Below are positions 13,446-26,700 of a stretch of DNA of 64,000 bases, piece after piece (the first letter of the stretch is position 1; each line of letters starts with the position of its first letter). The position numbers were made by a program, and so were the translations under genes. Origin of the DNA: Rhabditophanes sp. KR3021. Taxonomy: Eukaryota > Nematoda > Chromadorea > Rhabditida > Alloionematidae. The notes beneath the pieces were generated by a model. It was not told the DNA's origin, searched no databases, and saw only the letters and a list, made by a program, of their open reading frames with translations. The stretch lies in NCBI GenBank assembly GCA_963281155.1, contig CAUJLY010000001.1:7316001-7380000 (forward strand), given 5' to 3'.

Positions 13446-16400
13446 GGTACCAATTAGGCTTTTGTATTTAAAGTAATGTATTCTGAAACAAAAATATTCA
13501 AAACATATGTTATAAAAATATCTGATTGATATTGGAAACTAAATAATATTAAACAGTTGTTAGATCTGCATGATTACTTGGCCAAATGAATAAACGAAGT
13601 ATATCAATAAGTTGATTGACTGTATATAAAGGAATAGCCATTAGTCATTGTTTTTTATGTAAATTCAATGATTTCTACAGTTTCTATTAGTAGTGAGTAT
13701 AATTTTGACTAGGAGTAATAAGTAGGGATATTCTGTATTTGAAAATGAGTGTCACATCCTGTCTAAACTCTTACTCTGTGGTTTGTCATAAATTGGATGG
13801 TACTGTTGATAATAGTGTTATTTTGCCTTTAATCATAACATCCATTCACCAAAAATTGGAAGCAATGTATATGTTGATAGTTTCTAAAAATACCCTCATG
13901 ACATCATCTTAAACTATATATACAACTACCACAAAAGAAATAAAAATGTCTTGATACTTCAAATGAACTTTCTTAATGTAATATTTATTTCTGCCGATAA
14001 ATAATCTTAGGCGCAATTCTGTTATTACCTTACAACTGTTCTTCAAACACCGAGTCTTTATAAGTTGTTATATCAAACAGATTCCATCTCAAATGTAATA
14101 ACCCTTTGTTCTAAATGACAAATGTCGTTTTTTTTGACACCACTACTTTTTCTCTTAAACTTTTTTGTGTCCGCATTGTTGCGAATTGATTGTGTTTGTT
14201 TGGGATGTTTTAGTTAGATTTAAAATAAAGTTATTACCTTTAATTCTTTTTATTATCCTTGTTTTATTATACCCAATTTAATATTTTAAACGTATATACA
14301 AAATATAAATATTCAAGCTATTCTATATATAACAACTAAATCAACAGCCATCAATTCAAACTTATGACTATCAGATAATTTTTTTGTTTGGTAATTTTGT
14401 CACATGCATGATTTTTGTAGAAATATAATTACACTTATATACCTTAAAACTTGTAATTGAACCAAAGAAAGTTCTTTTGAGTTGTTAGATTTATAAGTAT
14501 TTACTTTTCTAACCATTTTTAAATATTGGCTTGGTTCGTAAATTAAACAATATTGAATTTCATTTTTATATTAAAACAACTGAAAATAATAGTTTTGATT
14601 CCCTAAATTGCATAAAATGTCTTCTTTTTATTAGTGCGTATTTTTTCCTTATTTTAATTTTGCAAACTAAGCCTTAATTTATCAATTTCATCAACGAAGA
14701 TAGAAAAAATGTATGTAACATCCACTTTATTGGTAAAAACATGTGATTCCGAAAGGGTCAACAAACTATTTACCTTCACATAAGAATATAACCCCCGGAG
14801 TATGGTGTTTAAGTATAGACGTCTATCTAGCCTGATTTACTAGAATCTTCTCTTTTAATCAGCGGACACAAGGTACCAAAGCCGATTAAGGTGTTTTTGA
14901 TTTATATATTTGTTTCTATCCTGTATGCATATGATAAGTCAACGCTGACAAACACTTTTTCGGGTTAATATGAGCTAACAATAAAAAATGTATAATCAAC
15001 TATTTTTAAGTATATTTGTAAATTGAATTTTGTTGTATCAACCTCGTTTTAATCTCCCCTTTTAACTTTCACCTCTAAAATTGTAAAATTGATATCTCTA
15101 TTGAATTGTAACAAAAAGAGAAAAGGATAAATATACAATTGCTTCAAATATTATTTCCAAAAAGCACGTTCAAGGACCAACAACTAACTATCTCTTTTTT
15201 AATAATAATTGTTAGTTCCTTTTTCTACATTCTTGTTGAGGTCTTTGCAGCCAAAAATATTCAAAAGATTGTGGTTGTAATGAAGTAATTACTTTTTTGA
15301 GATGTCATAAATTTTAGTTCGTTCAAAAAATGTTAAACTTAGTATTTTTGTACCAAACATATTAAGGAAAATTGATATCTTCCACTATCTTGATATCATA
15401 AAAAACAAAGATTAATTGCAAGCCAAAATAATCTTTGATCATCACCACAAGTTCTCTCGCTATCTCTTTCTCCTTTTTTGATTTGCCCCAAACATGATAC
15501 GAGAAAGGGCAAACTACTTTTTCATGTCAATGTCCCTTCTTTATATATGTTATTTGTTGCAAACAAATGAAAGAGGTTCTTCGCGATGGATAAATAAATT
15601 AACTTTACTATAAAAATTATTTTCATAAGTAAAGTTAATTATGATAAAAATGTTTGGTAATTGAATTAATTTGCACCAAATTTAGTTTATTTAAAGAGTC
15701 GAAGAAAAGATTAACTCATCTACGGGATGAAATTGGAGATATTTATACATAAATGCAGTGTAAATATTTTTTAAACATTCCTTCAGACGTAAAAATTGAA
15801 TGTAACTATATGTTTTTGAAGTACAAAGATATTTTTGGTTGTTGACTAATGGAGAGATGAGGTTACCACATTGATATCCGTACCCTTTCATCATGTCAAA
15901 AAAGTGTGCTTAGAAGTATGGGTGTTTATAAGTGATATTTATAGATATTTAAAATAGATTTGGGGTGTTTAATTATTTTTTGAAGCTAAGCACTTCACAA
16001 AGATAAATAAATGTCCACCTACACTAAGTCAAATTTCATATTACTAAATTGTGACAAAAGTCGCAATTAACTGAGGCACTTAAATATGTATGTAAATGAA
16101 TTAATTAAAAAAGCGACAACAACACACTCATTGGACATATATCATTTGCATTCCTCTTAACATAAAATTTTATTTAATCAAGCTTCACACAAAAATTTGA
16201 TTATTTATTTTACATAAATGTTATGTACCTTCTGATTATTAAATCCATTTCACACCTCACTACAACTTCACCCCTTTTTGGACACGACTCTCTTAATTCA
16301 GAGTTGGACAAATAGAAAAAGACTTTAGTCAATTGATTAGGGTATGTGTATATTTGGTTTTGATTATTGGATTAACCAAATTTATAACCTTTCATTTTTC

Positions 16401-19090
16401 AGATAGATGATTTAATTTACACAGACAAATTTATGTTGTATTTGTTAAGATGGGATATACTACCAAACATATTTATTATTGTTCTGAAGTATGTTTATAA
16501 GACGATGCCATTACGCCTAAGAAGACAAGATCATACATCGAATATTTTCAAATATATTCTTTTAAGAAAGATAATACTATCTATTGTGTAAAATACACTT
16601 ATAATATATCATATTTAAACACATCTCTTTCCTTTTCATTGAATATATAAAACCTTCATCTTTTTATGACAGCAAAATAGGGAAAATTACTTTAAGTTTA
16701 ATACCTTCCGTTTTAAGCTTTACCTAAACAACAAACTTAAAAATGTTTTTTCGATGTCTGCATATTTTTTGTCTTTGATCTAATAGCTTTCCAACTTCTT
16801 AACCAACCAAAAATCAGGGACCTGTCCTTGGGAACAAAGGAAAGAGGTAATGCTTTTAACTCTTGACTTCCTTCTTTGAGCTAAAATCTTCAATTATCAG
16901 ATACGGCTATTGTTCACCCCTTTGGTAGGTCTCTTTTAAAAAGAAGTTTGAAAGAGAGATATTGGAATCACTTTTGGGCTTTCACCACAATCTTTTTTAG
17001 TTGTTTGTGTGTGTATGTCATATAAATATTTAAGTTAAATAGTGTATATGGAGGCAACAAAGCACACAACCATACTACCATTACTAATACTTATCTTTAA
17101 ATTCAAATGTATTCTCATTTTGTCTATATGAAGAGGAGGAAGAAGTTGTGGTGACCATTAAATAACATTACTACTACATACTTATCATCTGAACACCAAA
17201 AATAAAGAAATGGGGAATCTTTTTGTTTTTGTAACTGTATTATTTCTACTAGCTTAACTTTCTTTGATTGTCAATCACTTGGCCCCTCGTTTTTTAAATT
17301 TTGTAGTAAAAATTAAATTAACTTTGCTATTAAAAAGTAACATGGCAATACAATTTGAAGGGGAATGTCCCAGCTGATATTCAATTTCTACATACATTCA
17401 TGGTTAGCGAAAATATAATTTTGTGTCAAAAACAACTTCATTCCAAATTTTGGTTTTGATAGTTATCTAATATTGTAAAATGATAAATTACGTTTTCTCA
17501 TTTGAGGATGATATCATCTTTTCGGGTTGACACAAGAAGATACAATTGTTTTATTAGTGAAGATAAAAGAGATGTTTTGTTAGTTATTGAATATATATGT
17601 TTGAGGCACCAAGAGATAATATGTTATATCAGTATCATCATCGTCAACTTAAGCTTAATAGTCCTTTTCTATTTTTTTGTTAAACATCACCATTTTTATA
17701 TTCTGTAGAGTAATTATTATTATTTTAGAATTCCAATGTGGAAATATATTTAAGTCACAATAAAGGTTTCCAACCATTAAAAGTGACGATACAAATAAAG
17801 TTATTGCAATTTATTTGGCATAGATATTATTATGCTATGCCGAACTTTGGTACCGTCAAATTAAGATTGTAGGGCTAGATAATTAGCTTTGTGTATGTAT
17901 AAATTTAAAGTTACTGCTCTCTACATTCACATCAATTTTGTATTTACAAGTTGTTAAATAATAAAATTTGTATTTGATGTGAAAGTAATTATGTTTAAAC
18001 ATCAATCAACGTGGTTCCTTTTGGTTTGATGGTATGCAAAAAATTACCACATATATTTTGTAATTCATCTTCCTTTTTATTTTTGGGAAAGAAGGATCTT
18101 TTTGTGGTTTTGAATATTATAAATATTTAGTAGTTTTAATTTGTTTCAAAACATAATATCACCCATCTTTATAACCTGAGCAAAATGAATTGCTCTAATT
18201 TCTCTACAAAAATATCACCATTTCAACAAAACATAATAAATAATTGCATCATTTTATCTTCATAAAAATGAAAATATTGATAGTTTATTATCAATTACCA
18301 AATCCATTATATTCACCTCAAAGAGAGGCATTGACAGAATAAATAGGTAATAATAATAAAAATATGATGATATTTATTCAACTTCCTCATGGCAAGTTGA
18401 CCTTTTTATTTATATTAACTTGTTTCTAATAATTTTTGCTTTTATCTGTGTGTATTTTGTGTCTGAGGTTCCTAAATATTATTATTGGTTGGTGGAAGCA
18501 AACAGCCGGAGAAAATATCTATATCGTTATTAAATTTCTCTTTCATTTTTGAAAGATAAATTGCAGTTGACATGTGTTTTGGAGACTTTTTTTGTAGTAC
18601 TCCGAAACAATATACACTGCAAAATTGAGGTGTATATAAGCTAGATAAATGTTTATCAGTTATTTTATTTTGATTCTATTCAACAAAAAGTTTAATTTAA
18701 AAAGATTTCTTTTGATTATAAACAAAACTTGATAACACCCTCATCTTCCATTTCTTCTACTTCTCAATTTTATTGTAATTAGAATGGTGGTGAAGAGTAT
18801 AGATATATTTGAAAGTATCGCGAAGTTGTCGTCTTAAACTTTATCAAACAATAGATTGCATTAGAAATATATATACTCATTCATTCTATTCTGTTTGTTT
18901 TGTTATTTTTTGTCTTGAGTCCTGGTGCAACAATATTTTAATAAACATTTTTAATTTAAAATAGTTAAAGTTTTGTCTATTCATAGTTTTGGCTGAATTT
19001 CGATATTTATTGTTTGTCTCGTTTATTCACATATTTTATTTGGGATTCCTTCACTGGTTTTATAAGTACTCAAAAATTCCAGAATAAAAG
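13446..19090. other. 5.6-kb gene-poor region
   Basis: No recognisable gene on either strand. A TATA-like tgactgtatataaagg lies at 13618-13633, about 110 nt upstream of a 55-codon ORF (13745-13912) with mixed, protein-like composition. An open frame of 67 codons on the minus strand at 15691-15894 has no splice or family support. A 12-bp perfect palindrome (atagacgtctat) is at 14815. The region may contain upstream introns and regulatory DNA of the gene at 19091. Confidence 0.4.
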
Positions 19091-20334
19091 GAAATTGACA
19101 ACCTTGTTTCACAATTTTCCCAACAATCCATAAAAGAAGGCTCTCCATCCCTGTTGTTTTGTACATCCTCACAATCTCCTTTATCTGGTAGTGGTGGTCG
19201 ATCGTCGAATCTTTTGCTAAAATTGACACCCGATAACAACAAGCTACCAGGTAATAATATTAGTATGAGTGTTGGCGACAATAAAATTAAATCAAAAGAA
19301 AGTGTTGAGAAAGGTGAGCATACTTATCTACAAATATATTAATTGATGACACCTTTTTGTAAGCGCTAGCTTGATTATTCAAAAAATGATAAATTTGTTT
19401 TACTTGGTTAAGAGATCATTTTTATATTGTCCATTCCCATTCCATTTTCTTATGACAATATTTTGCTTTTTGTGTGATAATGAAACTATCAGTGTACCTT
19501 TTTCGTCAAAACAATTCAAGGGAAAGTGTTAATAGCTGGCTGTGATGTTTGTTTTAAGATGGGCTTGTTACAGAGATAATTCATATTTATTTATTTGTCT
19601 ATTTATTAGCCCAAATTATTCATATTATTTTGAACTATTATATTTGCATTATATTGAAATGAGAAAAGTAAGCCAAGATGTTGATCAATGAATCGCTAAT
19701 TTTTATCTCTTGTTTTTTGAATGTAAAATTCGTCTTCTCGCTTACACACACCAGATGTTTTATTTAAATAAGATAATTGAATAAATATGTTTTAGAAATA
19801 ATGGATAAAGCAGAAGCAGAGATGATGAAGCCACTTTCATCAACAGCTAGATTACCAAGCTACCATGCTTTTAAGCCGTTCCAACGAATTCAACCAACGA
19901 CCAATAATTCCGGTGAAAACCAACTTAAACCAGAAGGAAAAAGACGCTACAATACTTTGTCAAGACCATCTTCAGCCTCAGACTTTTCGTCACCACTGTT
20001 TATCATTGGCTCTACAGACAAAGATAACGAAGAAAATGACGACGGAGCGGGAGGAGATGTTTTTGGTACCAATTTGTTGTCAGCTGAGTGTCAGAGAATT
20101 ATTCTGACGGCTTGCCGGAAAACTCCCGTTGAAATCTTTGTGAATGGACATGAAGAGGGAGATGAGGACTTTTTGCTGGAAAAGGAATATAGTGAAAGTG
20201 AGGGTGACGAGTTGCCCTTCAAAAGAAGTAGAAGCCAAATTATTAACGATGCCAAATTGCTTCAAATTACTGAAAGACCTTTCCTCAACTTCGACAAAAT
20301 GAGAGCTTCCACTAGAGAGGTTTATCAAATCTAA
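19091..20334 (+). CDS. unrecognised Ser-rich acidic/basic protein, 3' exons
   Basis: Two exons that join in phase (19091-19313 and 19796-20334). Upstream exons are not found, because the first visible exon must begin at an acceptor (an AG at 19089-19090; the better CCAG at 19082 would put a stop in frame). The sequence is Ser/Asn-rich (TSSQSPLSGSGGRSSN), then has an acidic patch (GHEEGDEDFLLEKEYSESE), a basic KRSRS that could be a nuclear signal, and a more ordered block LLSAECQRIILTACRKTP. The long gene-poor stretch upstream would fit a regulatory gene with long 5' introns, but this is inference. No domain recognised. Confidence 0.6.
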
Positions 20335-21553
20335 AATAAATTACTTCATTTAGTTTAGTAGTCAAAAACAAATTAATGATTTAGCTTTACAAAACAATGA
20401 TCGAGTCAATTTATGTCTCCATTTCCGTTTTTTATTAATATTATTTGTTATCAATCAAAGTTATGTATGTCAAGGTAAAAGCAAGGAAGTAATATGTTTA
20501 CAATTGAAAGTTCAAAAAACAAACTGAAAAATATTTAGATAACTTGAATGTAAATGGCTTGCTCAATTCCTTTGAAATGAATTTAATTTTTGTCTGGAGA
20601 AACAAAAAGAAGTGTGATGAAACTATGTATAAGTGAGAATATAAATCATTCAGGAAACTTTCTCATCTTGGTATTGTCAAGTTATCTTTGTATTTTAAGT
20701 ACTTTTTGGTCTAAGTGATTGACGACAACATTTCTTTGATTGAAAACAAGTTTATTGCAAGCTGATTGTCTTATACCTCCCTATTATTATTTTAACTAAG
20801 CTATTATTATATTTATCGCAAGAAGATTGATGTTGAACGTGTCAATATTCTATTTCTTTGGCAAAAAAGAAAATGCTTGTTATTGGTGACAGGTTATTTA
20901 GTGTCATATTCATTTGTTTTTAATATTATTAGTAATCATTTGTTTCTAATATTATTAGTAATCATTTGTCTCCGATAATACTCATGTGTATCTAATATTA
21001 CCGATGACCATCTGTTTTTAATTGCCGACCATTGTTGACACCACGAAACTATATTAATAATTCAATTCCTCAATGATCTTTGATCAAAAACAACCATCTG
21101 AACATAATTACAACAAAGCAACAATTACACCAAAACCTTATCAAATTGACTCTGACCACTTGATGCATTAACATATAACTTCTTCAAAAATTCCGTTACC
21201 TTAATATTATTATCAACAAATAATTTTTTATAATATGTGTAGCTGATAGATTTCCATCCCTTTAGCAGGCTTTTGTTCAATTAAATTTCGTAACATATTT
21301 ATTTTTGTGTATGTATTTGGTTAAATTATTCCTATTTAACTAAATATTTATGATTGTATTATTAATATTTGAACCTATTAAAAGTTATTTTAATTGATCA
21401 GTGGAGATGTTTCTTTTTTTGTAATAAATTCAATTATAAATGAATTTAGGAGCACGCTCTATAAAATTTAATTTTAAATGGAGTAGAGTGTCAACGACGA
21501 TTAAATAGATTAAATACCATTTATTTTAAAGTGTTTTGATTCATTAAATAAAG
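20335..21553. other. intergenic with a minisatellite
   Basis: AT-rich spacer between convergent genes; the only structure seen is the 26-bp tandem repeat at 20910-21030. Confidence 0.5.
20910..21030. repeat. 26-bp minisatellite, about four decaying units
   Basis: Units starting tcatttgttt and ending attagtaa at 20910-20935 and 20936-20961 are almost identical (one T/C change). Two further, degraded units follow to about 21030 (tcatttgtctccg.., then tgtatctaatattaccgatg..). Confidence 0.75.
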
Positions 21554-22022
21554 TTAATTTTTGCCTTTTGATAAATATAAAGGATTGTGTTCAAGATGTA
21601 CTCTGAAACATTTTCTGATTTGATCTATGAATCCTAAACACAATAGTTCGGCACCTACGGAAACAGGGGGGCCGTTATGGGCAGCACAATAGTTAAGACA
21701 TATTGGAGGGACTCCGTGATTTGTGCAGCATTTAGTATGGTCATGTTTATTGGCAGCACACGTCCATAATCTTTCTAAGGTCTTGCCTTTGTCTTTGCAG
21801 TCACGAACGGCATTAATGATCTAAAATATATAAATTAATTAAAATTTATAACAAACAACCTACTCTTTCTCTCGAAGCCAAACTAAAATCACAATAAGTC
21901 TTAATACAAAACTTGTCACTCTCCTTGTAGTGATCACAGCATTCTTTCAACTTCTGCTTAGCCTTCTTACCCTCCACAACTAATACAACCAAAATAAACG
22001 CCAACAAAATATCCACCTTCAT
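21554..22022 (-). CDS. DB-module secreted protein
   Basis: Two exons (22022-21864 and 21820-21554) joined by a 43-nt intron give 141 residues. Signal peptide MKVDILLAFILVVLVVEG, then a single DB module with its Cys pattern: KLKECCDHY, FCIKTYC, VRDCKDKG, LWTCAANKHDHTKCC, GVPPICLNYC, LLCLG, IRKCF. The DB module is a nematode-expanded 10-12 Cys extracellular domain of unknown biochemical role. A gatatata TATA-like box lies about 70 nt upstream of the ATG. A paralogue with the same first exon length (159 nt) is at 27331-27827. Confidence 0.88.
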
Positions 22023-22422
22023 CCTACGTTAAAATATAAAATAAATATTTGCAAATCAAACCTTTACAAACATTTCTCATGTCCGGTCAGATATATATCC
22101 TCCCCTAACCAGGATAAAGATCGTCGCATCCAATTTGGGTGTACTTGTAAAAGATGTTGATTCGAATCAAACTATGTATTTAATTATTTAACAAGTTCCT
22201 TTAAAGGAGTGTATCCTTATTGACATAACTATTATTTAGAATAATAATTGGATAATGCAAAATTGGTAATTATTTCATTTTAACAAAAAGTGAAGAGAAT
22301 TTGTTTTGAATCAAAGTGGATGGATTTATTTTAACAAAAATAAATATAAAAAGAAAGTCCTGGTAAAAAAGAAATTTGTTAGCTGAGACCTTTTAAATTG
22401 AATAACAAAGGTTAGTAAAAGT

Positions 22423-23782
22423 TTAACGCCTTGATCCACGATATTTGTCATGTCTATCGTTTTTGTCACTGCCTCGATCCCTATCGCCTCTTGAAGACTT
22501 TTCACGCGACCTGGAACGTGAGGATCTTTTTCTAGTGCTGGAACGGTGTTTTTCAGGTGAACGTGACCTGTCTCGATGACTGGATCTGGATGACTTGTTT
22601 CTACTAGACGACGGTCCAGGATTTATTTTTTTCATTGCATCCTTTAAACACAAATTACACATCAACTAATACTACTCCCTTTTAACTTACATATAAGGTA
22701 TTCACCATATCTCTGCATTGACTTAATTCCATTCGCTTGATGTAATCATAAGCCTTTCTTAGAGTTCTTAATGCTTCATCTGGGTCATCATTGTGTACTT
22801 CTTGTTTAGCTTTATTGACAGCTCCAACACAAATGTTCTTGCATTCTTCATAAACTTGTCCGACTTGATCTACTTCTTTGGTCATTCCTGCATAATTGGG
22901 ATACACTTGCCTAGTTTGCTGTGGCAAAAATCCAGGAGGGGCATTGTATTGACTCATCAAAGGCATAATGCCTGGTGGCCCCAGCTGATTGGCTCTGCCA
23001 GTATTCAACATCCCCGGCGGTCCATTTGCAGCCGTTCTCATCATTCCCGCACTCCCGAAACTGATTGTCGTTTGTTGCGGTTGTTGCATCTGATAAGTTT
23101 GAGCCTGGTGATAAATAGGCTTAGCAGCCAAATTAACAGTCGGCAAAGCACTCATGTTACTCTGCATCATTCCATTATTGAGACGTCCGTTATTGAGAAT
23201 ATTGGTATTGATCATTTGATTAGACTGAACCATTCCACCTGACAAATTAACTCCTGGAATCATGTTAGAAGCAGACGGCATCGGTTTGTTTTCATTTCCA
23301 TCTTTTTTCTTGATTTCAGGTCTTTTGTTGGCTTCGTCAAGTTTGTTAAAGTTAGTTTTAGTATAAGGCAAAATTTGTGGATTCCTACCATGAATATTTG
23401 CATTGGAAGCATTTTCAGTCAACGTCTTAACATCACTTTCACTTCTAAAGACAATCAGAGCAAATCCTTTAGACTGACCGTTAATTTTGTTTTCATGAAA
23501 TTTGATGTCTATCGGAGATTCACATCCTTGTAAGACAATGAATTCGTTTAAGTCAGCATCTGTTGTCCACCAGGTCAAGTTACTGATATAACAACAAAAT
23601 CTTTTGCCGGTAGATTGGTCTTCAACTTGTTTGGGCGGTGGAGCTGTAATGATGGTCGAAGTTGATGTATAACCTGCCGGCTGTTGTTGTTTCGCTACAT
23701 TAGAATGTTGATGGGCAGCAGCGGCGGCGGCAGTTGTAGCCGAAGGGGCAATTGCCATGTCAAAAAGATCTTCATCGTCCAT
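22423..23782 (-). CDS. CPSF6: CFIm68/CPSF6-like mRNA 3'-processing factor
   Basis: Exons 23782-22691 and 22641-22423 in phase 0 give 436 residues. Domain order matches CPSF6/CPSF7 (large subunit of cleavage factor Im, which binds CFIm25 and directs poly(A) site choice): acidic N-terminus with Ala run, one RRM (RNP2 CYISNL, residues near 62; TWWTTDADL; RNP1 KGFALIVF), a Pro/Gly/Met/Gln-rich linker, a conserved C-terminal helix ALRTLRKAYDYIKRM, and a final RS/RD domain (RSRSPEKHRSSTRKRSS) encoded mainly by the last exon. The nuclear role follows from the family. It diverges from RCC1 across a 0.9-kb spacer. Confidence 0.93.
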
Positions 23783-24705
23783 TATTAATAAAAATAGAAT
23801 TATGTATTTATTTATTTTATACCGATTTATTAAGTGTACAATCTAAAGTGTGCTAAGAAATAAGAAATAAATTAATAAATAAATAGGATTAATTAGTACA
23901 ATTTAAAAGCACGTTTAATTTATGACAATGTTTTGAAGGACAAAAGTAAGTTTGTAAAAAAGTCAAAGAGTAGTACAATGGTTGTATGGGTAGGCTAATA
24001 AAAAACCTTTAAAATCAAAGAAATGTTTGACATGATCAATAAAAGGAATACAATTGAATCAACATATAAATTGAATTAAACATTGTTACAAAGATGACAA
24101 CAAGTCCATTATGGTATAATCATTAACAAAAATACAATAATTAAAGATTCTTGAACGTTAACACCTTAAATTAGAATAAACTTGGCCTGTTTCTTGAACA
24201 TCGTGTAGAGTCGCAATAATCCCTGTCTTGGTTATAGAAAATATTTTATAAAAGACAACTTTCTCATTTAATTTATTTACGTGATAAATATTAATCTTAA
24301 GATTTTATTTGTGGCAAAGAAAAGTTTCGATACTATTAGTTGTTAAAGTTGGGCAGCTTTTGCTAAAGTAATTGTGTACCAATGAACATGGGAAACATAT
24401 CTTGTCAAGATAATGGTTTGAATTTGTTTATGGTAGGAAGTTAGTTTGAAAAGTTAAAGATGTTGGAAATGCAGTAATTTATCTCTTTTAATTGAATTCA
24501 GATTATTTATGATATAAATGGTGCGAATTAATAAAGATTGCAGTTATTTAATTCAAATTTTTTAGCTGAGCTCAATTGAATTCAAATTTTGATGACTTAT
24601 TTACAAGTAATCATATTTGTAAACTTTAAACGTTATATCAAATTCGAATGAAATTTTTGTTTCCATCATCAAATGTTTCATTAAATCGTCTATTTTTTAG
24701 AAACA
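23783..24705. other. divergent promoter region between CPSF6-like and RCC1
   Basis: AT-rich, no ORF or RNA gene recognised. It ends with TATTTTTTAG a few bases before the RCC1 ATG, a likely trans-splice acceptor. Confidence 0.5.
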
Positions 24706-26186
24706 ATGCCAACAACACGAATAAACAATCGTCTTGTAAAGAATACAGCTGTCGCAAAGGACGTTCCTGACGTGGTGACAACAAAGAGCAATGCCAAGGT
24801 TAAGGAGACACACCTAAACAAGAAAGAATTTAAAAAATGTTCTGAACCCTTAAAAAAAGCCCCTAAAGAAATTGAGTGCCCTATAAAAAGCTACATCAAC
24901 ACACGAATAGGAGACCTGATTTTAACTTGTGGAACCGGTGAACAAATTGGGCACGGTGAGAGAAATACTACAAAAAAACCGCGTGGAATTATGGATTCTC
25001 TTCCTGTTGATATCGTAGATATAGCTGCTGGTGGGGTTCATTCTGTGATGCTCACATCGTCTGGTGAAATCTATTCATGTGGCATCAATGAAAAGGGGAC
25101 AATTCCTCTGCCTTGTGGCAGAGAGGAGGAAGACTCCATTACGGAGTTTTCAAGATTGAGTTTTAATCCGGAAATTCAATCACTAGGGAAGGTATCTTTA
25201 ATTAGCTGATTGAGTAATTGTAATTTTAGTTTGTTTCTGTTGCTGCTGGAGCAAGTTTTACTGCTGTGTTAACTGAGCTTGGAAGTGTACTGTTATGGGG
25301 AGATATGCGTGATGCCGGTGGAGAGATGACGGAGCATTCTGTATTTGAGAATCTGCGTCAGGGTATCAATATCATAGTAGATCATCGAAAAGGGAACGTT
25401 ATCTCGAAAATTGCATGCGGTGAGAATCATATTATATGTCTGGGCCAGCATGGAGAACTGTTTACATTTGGAGATCCAACAAAAGGCCAGTTGGGTAGAG
25501 TGCGTGCTACTGATTCAGTTAGGCAATGCCATTATTACGGAGATAATTCTGGTGCTAAAATTCGCGTTCCAAAGATGATTAAAAAAGGGAAAGTGATAAA
25601 GTTCAAGAATGTGTTTGCTGGTGGTTATTGGAGTGCAGCAATTACAAATGAGGGGCACGTTTATGTTTGTGGACTCAACAATTATGATCAATTGGGATTC
25701 AAGGCTGATATCGAAACTAAGTATGCGGAAAACCGTATCCCTAGCTTTAAGAGATCAGAGAATTTCGAGAAAAATGGCTTGGAAATTACACATTTTACTG
25801 GCAGCCAACATATTGCCGTCCGGTATAATAATGGAGAAGTCTGGGTAATTGGGCGCAACATTGACAATGCTTTAGGACTCGGAACATGGAGAGGAAACAA
25901 CGATGAGGACAATTGGAAGTCAGACAATACAATTAAACTACACTTGAAACTTAAAATGGCAGGAGTTACAGCTGGTCTCGGATGTTCTGTTGCTTGGACT
26001 GAAGATGGACGTGCGTTTTCATGGGGAGCCGACACATCAGGCCAACTTGGTCTGGGAATAAATGACGATGATGAGAAGATGGTTACGAAACCAAAAGAAA
26101 TTACTTCAAAACATCTCGAAGATAAGCAGATTTTTAAGGCTAGTATCTCAGATAATCACTGCATATTTTTGGCAGATGATGCTTAA
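24706..26186 (+). CDS. RCC1: RCC1, Ran guanine nucleotide exchange factor
   Basis: Exons 24706-25191 and 25230-26186 (38-nt intron, phase 0) encode 480 residues. A basic N-terminal tail (NLS/chromatin-binding) precedes a seven-bladed beta-propeller of RCC1 repeats: LILTCGTGEQIGHGE, AAGGVHSVMLTSSGEIYSCG, AAGASFTAVLTELGSVLLWG, ACGENHIICLGQHGELFTFG, FAGGYWSAAITNEGHVYVCG, FTGSQHIAVRYNNGEVWVIG, TAGLGCSVAWTEDGRAFSWG. The RCC1-specific wedge DMRDAGGEM is present. It loads GTP on Ran at chromatin and so drives nuclear transport and spindle assembly. Start chosen at the first ATG after the TTTTTTAG acceptor. Confidence 0.95.
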
Positions 26187-26290
26187 TAAAGTATTTATTT
26201 GACGTGGTAATCATCAGATATTTAATACAATTATACTGTGTCCCAAATTAATACTAATTCACAATAAATTATTTGATTCAAAACGTTTAT

Positions 26291-26700
26291 TTATTTGTCA
26301 TCAAGTATATTGGGGTAGGTGTTACAAAGTGCCCGAATGTCATATTAAAGTATTTCATGTAATTGAAACTATAAGCACGTCTATTTGAAATAGCTTCATC
26401 AATTCTCATAAGTTCAGTATTATAACCATCTTTGTCTGCATAAGTCTTGCTGTAAATTTATTTGTTATTATTCTTGAACCATTTGTTGATAAATGATCAT
26501 TGCAATATTTATAAACTACAGGCAATGGCTCAAATCCCATATAGTTTTGATTACATGTATCTCCGCATCAAGAATCATGTACATTACTTGTTGATTCATA
26601 TAAAATACAACAAATTCGATGTAGCAGAAGTTGTAATACTTGCAGTATAATCAGAATCTTGTAAGGAACAATCGAAATATATTGTTTTGCACCAATATTA
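26291..26700 (-). pseudogene. decayed DB-module gene
   Basis: The 3' end is alignable at nucleotide level with the intact DB gene at 27331: tatttgtcatcaagtatatt here against tatttgtcaccaaatatgtt there. In the matching frame the end reads DIRALCNTYPNILDDK then stop, against GIRDCFREYLNVHPNIFGDK. A TAA interrupts that frame just upstream, and other DB-like pieces (CGDTCNQNYMGFEPLP, VVYKYC) lie in different frames with a TGA. Protein-like fragments continue on the minus strand to about 27160 (ATG to TAA at 26999-27151; LHYFQKECINESSNYNC) and may belong to the same dead gene or another one. Confidence 0.65.

Noticed and set aside
14815..14826. Perfect 12-bp palindrome atagacgtctat
   Set aside because: A single short palindrome in 64 kb is expected by chance and has no neighbouring site.
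17502..17708. 68-codon open frame with a hydrophobic end
   Set aside because: AT-rich composition, no splice sites, start context or family; expected by chance in 5 kb of AT-rich sequence.
19533..19547. agctggctgtgatg, complementary to the seed and centre of miR-2 family microRNAs (or, on the minus strand, a miR-2-like mature sequence)
   Set aside because: The flanks do not form a precursor hairpin on either strand, and the site lies in an intron of the 19091 gene, not in a 3'UTR. Probably chance.
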